64,000 bases of DNA, from the NCBI RefSeq assembly GCF_011043775.1, contig NZ_JAAKXY010000001.1, positions 287,617 through 351,616 on the forward strand. Reading direction: 5' to 3'. The translations under genes were made by a program, and so were the position numbers. The notes under the pieces were generated by a model. It ran no database searches and was not told the origin of the DNA. It worked only from the letters and a program-made list of their open reading frames with translations. This document shows, piece after piece, positions 58,944-64,000 of the stretch (positions are counted from its first letter, which is position 1; each line of letters starts with the position of its first letter). Origin of the DNA: Natronolimnobius sp. AArcel1. GTDB lineage: Archaea > Halobacteriota > Halobacteria > Halobacteriales > Natrialbaceae.

Positions 58944-59783
58944 CTACGCTGGCGGTTCGTCCCACTCCTCGCCGTTATCCTGCGGTGTGTAGCCGATGAG
59001 CGAGCGCGCGTGTTCGATCGAGTACCAGCGTCGGTCGTTATCGCTGACACCGTGGAAAATCTCGAACCCATCGATATCGGCCTGCAGACAACAGTCGATC
59101 TGGTGGGCGAAATCCCGCCGAGACTGCCACATCGCTTTCATTCGGGCCACGTTTCGGTCGTACTCGGCGCTGCCGTGTTCGAACTCGCCGTTGTCAGCCT
59201 TCTCTTCGGCATCACCGTACGGATGATCGTACGCCGCTGCATTGACCGTGCAGATCCGTAGTGCGAAAAAGCGCTCGAGTTCGGAGTCGTTCTCGACGTA
59301 CTGGCGGCCGAGATTTTCGCCCAACGCCTTCGTCGTCCCGTAGTACGAGTCGGGGCGGACAGGGTCAGTTCGCTCGAGGGCGATTCCGTGCCCTGGTTGA
59401 TAGATTTCCGGTGCGTGTTCCTCTTCGTACATCCCCATGACGTGATTCGTCGACCCGAAGATTACTGTCTCGATACCGGCGTCATCGGCCGCCTCGAGCA
59501 CGTTGTGCATGCCCTCGATGTTCGGATCGTGTACCTGCTCCCAGGTCCCGTCTGTCTCGGGATACGCGGCGAGATGGATGACGGCGTCCTGTTCGTCGAA
59601 TGCGGGTCGAATAGCGTCGTAGTCGCTTACGTCCGCAAGAACGGTGTCGTAGCCGCCGTATGGGTGATCGTCGTCACGATCCGACCGATTCAGGTAGGTG
59701 AAGTCGTAGTCGTCGCGGTCATGAAGGTGGTCGATAATCGCGGTCCCACACCGACCGTACGCGCCGGTGACCAGTACGTTCAT
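58944..59783 (-). CDS. NAD-dependent uronate-dehydrogenase-like SDR/epimerase
   Basis: A 279-residue extended short-chain dehydrogenase. The dinucleotide motif is VLVTGAYGRCGTAI (GxxGxxG), followed by VIHLAAYPETDGTWEQV and the catalytic pair in DSYYGTTKALGE (Y-x-x-x-K), with VIFGSTNHVMGMY holding the Ser. These are typical of uronate dehydrogenases (Udh), which oxidise glucuronate or galacturonate to aldaric-acid lactones, and of UDP-sugar epimerases. The N-terminal ATG at 59781-59783 is the natural start. It is transcribed away from the rhamnose mutarotase gene start region on the same strand, so these minus-strand genes may form one message. Confidence 0.85.
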   Translation of the reverse strand: MNVLVTGAYGRCGTAIIDHLHDRDDYDFTYLNRSDRDDDHPYGGYDTVLADVSDYDAIRPAFDEQDAVIHLAAYPETDGTWEQVHDPNIEGMHNVLEAADDAGIETVIFGSTNHVMGMYEEEHAPEIYQPGHGIALERTDPVRPDSYYGTTKALGENLGRQYVENDSELERFFALRICTVNAAAYDHPYGDAEEKADNGEFEHGSAEYDRNVARMKAMWQSRRDFAHQIDCCLQADIDGFEIFHGVSDNDRRWYSIEHARSLIGYTPQDNGEEWDEPPA

Positions 59784-59828
59784 ACCGCTAGCAGGGCGCG
59801 TGATCGATATAAACGCTTGGGAGCAACC

Positions 59829-60134
59829 TCAGCGCAGCCGATACACTTCGTCCATCCAGCCGCCATCCTCGCTTGGCTCGAGGATGCCGTCCATCACCTC
59901 GTCCCAGTCAGCCTGGGCCTCACTCTCGTTCATGACGGTCTTGAGCGCATTGGGGTCCTCGAGTTCCAGAAAGCCAAAGACATGGCCGTCTCGCTCGAAA
60001 ACAGAGTAGGTCTCGATGCCAGCGTCCGACTCGAGGTAGGCCTCCTCGAGTGCGTCGTGGACGTTTTCGTGGGTCTCGCGGTATGCATCGCGCTGTCCGT
60101 CGATAATCTCCAGGTGGAACGCAATTCGCTCCAT
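59829..60134 (-). CDS. rhaM: L-rhamnose mutarotase family protein
   Basis: A 101-residue dimeric alpha/beta-barrel protein. The pattern MERIAFHLEIIDGQRDAYRE (with the His in FHLEI and RDAYRETHENV), IETYSVFERDGHVFGFLELE and the final DGGWMDEVYRLR match the RhaM/DUF718 family, which interconverts alpha- and beta-L-rhamnopyranose. Catalytic Tyr and His positions are present. Its presence is the strongest single hint that L-rhamnose is a product of the locus. It precedes the SDR gene on the same strand (46 bases apart), supporting a shared message. Confidence 0.85.
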   Translation of the reverse strand: MERIAFHLEIIDGQRDAYRETHENVHDALEEAYLESDAGIETYSVFERDGHVFGFLELEDPNALKTVMNESEAQADWDEVMDGILEPSEDGGWMDEVYRLR

Positions 60135-60191
60135 ACGAATCAGTTCGGTTAGATGACTATAGCCGTTTGGGTCGACGAAGACGCGAATGGG

Positions 60192-61190
60192 CTATTCGAG
60201 GTCCACCGAGACTCGCTCACCCGTCCGAGCCGACTCGTAGGCGGCATCGAGCAGCGCAGTCACCCGCACGACATCGTCGACGGTCGCTGGCGGCTCGGTT
60301 CCCGTTTCGATGGCCTCGACGAACGCCTCGACCTTGCCGGTCGCGTTCTCGTGATCGAGTTCGCGCGCCGACTCGTCGTCGGCGTCGATTGCCGTCAGCG
60401 TCGCTCGCCCCCAGTCGCGTCTGTCTACCTCGAGTGCGCCGTCGTCGTCCCAGATCCGAATGCGCTCGCGGGCGGCCGGGGCGGTCGCCGTATCGCTCAT
60501 CGACGCGAGCGTGCCGTTGTCGAATCGGATCGAGAGCACGGATTCCTGGTCGATCTCCTCTGCGTCGTCGTAGAACGTCATCTCGGCGCCGACGGAGTCC
60601 GGTGTCAAGCCAGTCATCCAGACAATCGACTCGAGGACGTGCGTGCCAACGCTAAAGAGGTGGCCGCGCCCGCCCACGTCGGGGTCAGTCCGCCAGTTCG
60701 TGCCGGATTCGAAGTGCTCCGACCAGTCCTGGGTGAGTTCGCCCGTGATGAACGTCGGCTCGGCGTCGCCGTCGCTCCAGCGCTCGTAACACTGGATAAA
60801 CGCCGGATCGAGGTGGCGCTGGTAGCCCGCCATCAGCACCTGTGAGCTGTCCTCGAACAGTCCCGCGATATCGCGAGCCTCCTCGAGGTCGACGACGACC
60901 GGCTTCTCACAGAGGACGTGCAGTCCGCGGTCGAACGCCTCTCGGATCTGTCCGTGATGGAACGCGGGTGGCGTTGCGATGATGACCGCATCGAGGTCGT
61001 GGTTGTCGTACAGCGCCGTTTCGTCGGTGTAACAGGCGTCCTCCTCGACGCCGAACTCCTCGACGGCCGTCTCGAGATTGTCCTCGGTGACGTCGACGAC
61101 GCCCTCGAGTGTGGCGTTCGGGTGCTCGAGCAGTTGCCGTCCGAGCAGTTGACCAAAGCCGCCGAGTCCCACAATTGCGGTCCGAATCAT
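60192..61190 (-). CDS. Gfo/Idh/MocA-family oxidoreductase
   Basis: A 332-residue NAD(P)-dependent enzyme. The Rossmann domain begins MIRTAIVGLGGFGQLLGRQL (G-L-G-G-F-G), the conserved EKP motif is in HVLCEKPVVVDLEEARDI, and the C-terminal domain shows FITGELTQDWSEHFESGTNW and RGHLFSVGTHVLESIVWMTG, where the catalytic-site His lies. These enzymes oxidise or reduce sugars, amino sugars or inositols, and some are glycosidases with bound NAD. The substrate is not defined, but the context suggests a sugar of the degraded glycan. Start is the ATG at 61188-61190. Confidence 0.88.
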   Translation of the reverse strand: MIRTAIVGLGGFGQLLGRQLLEHPNATLEGVVDVTEDNLETAVEEFGVEEDACYTDETALYDNHDLDAVIIATPPAFHHGQIREAFDRGLHVLCEKPVVVDLEEARDIAGLFEDSSQVLMAGYQRHLDPAFIQCYERWSDGDAEPTFITGELTQDWSEHFESGTNWRTDPDVGGRGHLFSVGTHVLESIVWMTGLTPDSVGAEMTFYDDAEEIDQESVLSIRFDNGTLASMSDTATAPAARERIRIWDDDGALEVDRRDWGRATLTAIDADDESARELDHENATGKVEAFVEAIETGTEPPATVDDVVRVTALLDAAYESARTGERVSVDLE

Positions 61191-61453
61191 GGCTCGAACA
61201 ACAGACACTCGGCAGTTAGGTGTTTCCCTTCCGGCACCAGCGGAGCCCTGAGAGCGCCACATCGCCCGTGAGTGGGACATCCTCGGTGACTCGAGTGATT
61301 GTATACGTCTTCGTCATCGCTCGAGGATAGATTTCGCCGGCACCGAGATAAATCGCCGTGGTCCGTCCGTTCACCTGTCGCGTCCCGATCCGTCCATTGT
61401 CTCGCAGCGCAGTGTCACAAGAGCTATGCGTGCGTTAGGTGTTATGAGTTAGC
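61191..61453. other. Divergent promoter region in the sugar locus
   Basis: About 260 bases separate the divergent oxidoreductase and BNR genes. No gene is visible. A direct repeat of GTTAGGTGTT occurs near 61215 and near 61434, the second just before the BNR start, so it may be a shared regulator site. Confidence 0.35.
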
Positions 61454-62731
61454 ATGACGACGAACGTCGACCTTCTCGAGTGCGACTCGCTCGAGATTAC
61501 CGATGTCTGGGCGGGCACACCTGCAGCCGTCGACTGTTATACCCACGGCGACCAGCAGTTCGTTGCGTTCTACGACGCCGAGCGACGGCTGACTGTCGGC
61601 AGCCGCGGGCTCGACTCGAGGGAGTGGACGCTCGTTCGCCTACCTGAGTACCGCCAAATCCAGTGGGACGCACACAACTCGATTGTCCTCGCGGTCGACA
61701 GCGCCGGACACCTCCACGTCAGCGGAAACATGCACGTCCATCCGCTGAAGTACTATCGGACGACTGAGCCACTCGATATCGAGACGCTCGAGCGCGTCGA
61801 CGAGATGGTCGGCACGGACGAACAACAGGTGACGTATCCGCAGTTTCTCTCCGGCCCGAACGACGAACTCGTCTTTACATACCGCGACGGCTACAGCGGC
61901 GGCGGAAACTGGCTGTACAACATCTACGATGAGTCCACACGGGAGTGGGAGCGACTGCACGATGCGCCGCTTACGTACGGCGGCGACGCGATGAACGCCT
62001 ACCCGCACGGTCCGATCGTCGGCCCCGACGGCACCTACCACGTCTGCTGGGTCTGGCGCGATCACGGCGGTGCACAGACGAATCACGACCTCTGTTACGC
62101 CCGCAGCCCCGATCTGCGCGAGTGGGAGACGAGCCAGGGCGAGCCACTCGAGGTGCCGATGGATAGCAACTCGAGCGACCTCGTCGACCCCGTCCCTCCC
62201 TACGGCGGGATGATCAACAACAACACGAAAATCGGCTTCGACACGCAGAATCGAGTGATCATCAGCTACCACAAGTTCGACCACGAGGGCAACACGCAAC
62301 TCTACAGCGCCCGCGCGGAGGCCGACGGCTGGACAATCTATCAGACGACCGACTGGGACTATCGCTGGGCGTTCGGCGGCGGTGGCACGATCCCCTTCGA
62401 AATCGAGTTCGGCCCTGTCAAGCGCGAGGATGGCCGACTCGTCCAGACCTACGACCACGTCGAGTACGGCACCGGTAAGTGGGTGCTCGAGGAAGATGCC
62501 CTCACGCCGCTCGAGTGGTTCTCACCGTGGCACACCTACCCAGACTCGCTCCGGACAGTCCGCAGCGACTACCCCGGCATGCAGGTCAATTGGGCTGCCG
62601 ACAGTGGTGAGTCTCCCGGCGAGACGCAGTACGCGCTTCGCTGGGAGACGCTCGAGGCGAACCGCGATCGAGCCCGCGAGGACGAACCGCCGGCGACAAC
62701 GCTGACGCTCCACGAGTTCGAATCCCACTAA
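61454..62731 (+). CDS. BNR_4-type beta-propeller protein, probable polysaccharide lyase
   Basis: A 425-residue protein. The motif IQWDAHNSIVLAVDSAGHLH then VSGNMHVHPLKYY is that of the BNR_4 family (WDAHN...H, with His74 and the H94/H96 pair), seen in ulvan lyases of the PL24/PL25 type and other intracellular or secreted propellers. Further blades include YPHGPIVGPDGTYHVCWVWR, ARSPDLREWETSQ and NVISYHKFDHEGNTQL-like strands. No signal peptide is present, so it should act in the cytoplasm, perhaps on imported oligosaccharides. Whether it is a lyase is inference. It is divergent from the oxidoreductase gene. Confidence 0.75.
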   Translation: MTTNVDLLECDSLEITDVWAGTPAAVDCYTHGDQQFVAFYDAERRLTVGSRGLDSREWTLVRLPEYRQIQWDAHNSIVLAVDSAGHLHVSGNMHVHPLKYYRTTEPLDIETLERVDEMVGTDEQQVTYPQFLSGPNDELVFTYRDGYSGGGNWLYNIYDESTREWERLHDAPLTYGGDAMNAYPHGPIVGPDGTYHVCWVWRDHGGAQTNHDLCYARSPDLREWETSQGEPLEVPMDSNSSDLVDPVPPYGGMINNNTKIGFDTQNRVIISYHKFDHEGNTQLYSARAEADGWTIYQTTDWDYRWAFGGGGTIPFEIEFGPVKREDGRLVQTYDHVEYGTGKWVLEEDALTPLEWFSPWHTYPDSLRTVRSDYPGMQVNWAADSGESPGETQYALRWETLEANRDRAREDEPPATTLTLHEFESH

Positions 62732-62800
62732 CGCCCTGTCAACAATTGCGCGAAACCGCATTTCGATCGCTTGCATCACCTCGTTTCTCCGCCTCTCCGC

Positions 62801-64000
62801 TTATCGATCACAACGAAGAGGTTCAGTTCCGTTCGAGTCGAGAATCGTGACAGGGTCCATCGCCTCGAGACGGGGTGGCTCCGCCCATTGATCGTCGCCG
62901 TCGGGACTGGCCGCAGTCGCCACCGTCACCAGCCAGTGAACGCCGGGGCCGTGCTCGCCGACGAGCGTCGGGACGACCGTTCGCGGATGACAGACATTGG
63001 TGTTCGGCTCCTGTCTGATCGCCTCGCCTGCTCTGTCGCTGCGGAGATCTCGAACGCCACTCGAGCCGCCGGGCGTCCGGCACCACGCGCTCTCGTCGTC
63101 CGTTCGGTTCTCGTGGCGTGCTGGGCTGTCTGCCTCGCCTTTCGGGAGCGCGAAGCCACCTTCGGCGCTTTTGAGTGGGCGTTCGGTCTCGAGGCGATGC
63201 ACTCGGACGTGCCAGGGCGTTGCGGCTGCGAGCCACGTTTCAACGGATACATCGCCCCAGGGCGACCAGCGCGAGTAGAGAACGCCGCTTTCAACCACTG
63301 TCTCGTCGATCTCCTCTCGAATCCGATAGTTGCGGCCATCCTCACTCAGCGCGAGCGCACTATCGTGGCCTGCTCCCTCGAGGCCCGGCCGTCGGCCCCG
63401 CACGCCGAACCCGAACGCGCTCGAGTAGGCGAACTTTGTGTACTTCTCGCGGTATTGGGTCGACTGACCGGCGGCGAGTGCGTAGTGGTGATCCGCGCTC
63501 CGGTCGCGACAGATGAGGAGTTTGGGTTCGGGCTGGACGGTCTGTTCGGGTAATTTCGGCAATGGCTCCGGTTCGGCCTGCCAGAAGGGATGGCCTGCCT
63601 CGAGTGCGAGCGGGAGGAAGGCCTTGAGCGCCCAGTAGGGCGAACTCGGCGAGTTGTAGGGTTCGCTTATCTTGGTCGTCGGATAGCGGTAGCCAACCGA
63701 GAGGACGCCGCCGTCAGTAAACATTGGCTGGTCGGCCCACCACTGCAGATTGCGCAGCCACAGGCCTTTGAGTTCGCCCCAGGGAAGCGCCTCGCAGTCG
63801 GCGAATGCGAGCGCGCCCCAGAACGCCGACTGAGCGAACCGGTAGGTTAGGCTGCGCCCGTAGGGAAGGCCCGCCCCGTCCTCGCGGAACCAGTGGCGAA
63901 ACTGCGGTACAAAGTCGGTTGCGCGCTCGCGGAATCGCTCGGCTCGGTCACTGTCGCGGTCGTCCGCCAGCGTCGCGTAAATAAGCCCGTAGGTGTGCAT
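62801..64000 (-). CDS. DUF2264-family protein, N-terminus beyond the window
   Basis: A partial protein of 399 visible residues; the frame stays open to the window edge and typical members are longer, so the N-terminus lies outside. Motifs include FRHWFREDGAGLPYGRSLTY, WGALAFADCEALPWGELKGL, WADQPMFTDGGVLSVGYRYP, KISEPYNSPSSPYWALKAF and LPLALEAGHPFWQAEPE, all characteristic of DUF2264, an (alpha/alpha)6-barrel family linked to degradation of rhamnogalacturonan, ulvan and similar polysaccharides. Its position next to a BNR_4 protein is a common genomic pairing. It converges with the BNR gene. A beta-sandwich tail ends it. Confidence 0.8.
   Translation of the reverse strand: MHTYGLIYATLADDRDSDRAERFRERATDFVPQFRHWFREDGAGLPYGRSLTYRFAQSAFWGALAFADCEALPWGELKGLWLRNLQWWADQPMFTDGGVLSVGYRYPTTKISEPYNSPSSPYWALKAFLPLALEAGHPFWQAEPEPLPKLPEQTVQPEPKLLICRDRSADHHYALAAGQSTQYREKYTKFAYSSAFGFGVRGRRPGLEGAGHDSALALSEDGRNYRIREEIDETVVESGVLYSRWSPWGDVSVETWLAAATPWHVRVHRLETERPLKSAEGGFALPKGEADSPARHENRTDDESAWCRTPGGSSGVRDLRSDRAGEAIRQEPNTNVCHPRTVVPTLVGEHGPGVHWLVTVATAASPDGDDQWAEPPRLEAMDPVTILDSNGTEPLRCDR

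Overview
The window is chromosomal DNA of a halophilic archaeon (class Halobacteria, probably a Natrialbales-type genome; the rank is my inference). The signs are high G+C, very frequent CTCGAG, strongly acidic proteins, twin-arginine lipoprotein signals of the RRxFL...GC type, TATA boxes about 27-30 bases before start codons (leaderless messages), and archaeal or haloarchaeal families: Lsm with L37e, pelota, RqcH, Trm5, Dph5, DUF5799, DUF4013 and DUF7344-like proteins. I found no CRISPR array and no complete insertion sequence.

Layout. 0-8.9 kb holds RNA and translation genes (lsm-rpl37e, pelA), several membrane proteins, a threonine-synthase-like protein without the usual PLP lysine, an MFS transporter, a small gene broken by a one-base frameshift, and an asparagine-synthase-like protein. 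9.0-13.7 kb is a thiamine ABC transporter (thiB, thiP, thiQ) with a thiamine-binding YkoF/MTH1187-type gene on the opposite strand inside it. It is followed by rqcH and, at 17.9-18.6 kb, tenA; an 85-bp palindromic MITE-like element sits exactly on the tenA stop codon. 18.7-32 kb is mixed housekeeping: ZIP transporter, HpaI-type aldolase, PAS histidine kinase, Elp3, a PQQ-propeller lipoprotein, a DHH/RecJ-like protein, a metal-dependent hydrolase, OsmC, a gamma carbonic anhydrase, and a candidate structured RNA near 29.5 kb. 32.1-36.4 kb encodes a 1426-residue secreted protein with a long array of 23-residue glutamine-rich repeats. 36.9-38.9 kb is a biotin ECF transporter (bioY-bioM-bioN).

39.9-44.5 kb is less G+C-rich and looks like accessory DNA: a voltage-gated K+ channel meets, tail to tail, a large protein ending in a FokI-like PD-(D/E)XK nuclease domain. 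The region is bounded by tRNA-Thr(CGT), with a duplicated 21-bp piece of the tRNA 3' end lying 101 bp away (a likely integrase attachment scar). 44.6-51.1 kb returns to core genes (trm5, a Rieske protein, dph5) around a metal regulon: a DtxR-family regulator and a zinc/manganese-type ABC transporter, with three TTAG-N6-CTAA-type palindromes placed at their promoters.

51.3-64 kb is a carbohydrate catabolism locus: ThuA-like protein, Tat-exported beta-helix protein with a ricin-type lectin, LLM flavin/F420 oxidoreductase, two enolase-superfamily acid-sugar dehydratases, a DHDPS/KDG-type aldolase, a uronate-dehydrogenase-like SDR, L-rhamnose mutarotase, a Gfo/Idh/MocA oxidoreductase, a BNR_4 beta-propeller protein and a DUF2264 protein cut by the window end. 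Together they suggest use of a rhamnose- and uronate-containing polysaccharide such as ulvan or rhamnogalacturonan; that substrate is inferred, not shown. This locus, the FokI-like nuclease and the glutamine-repeat protein are the best candidates for new biology.
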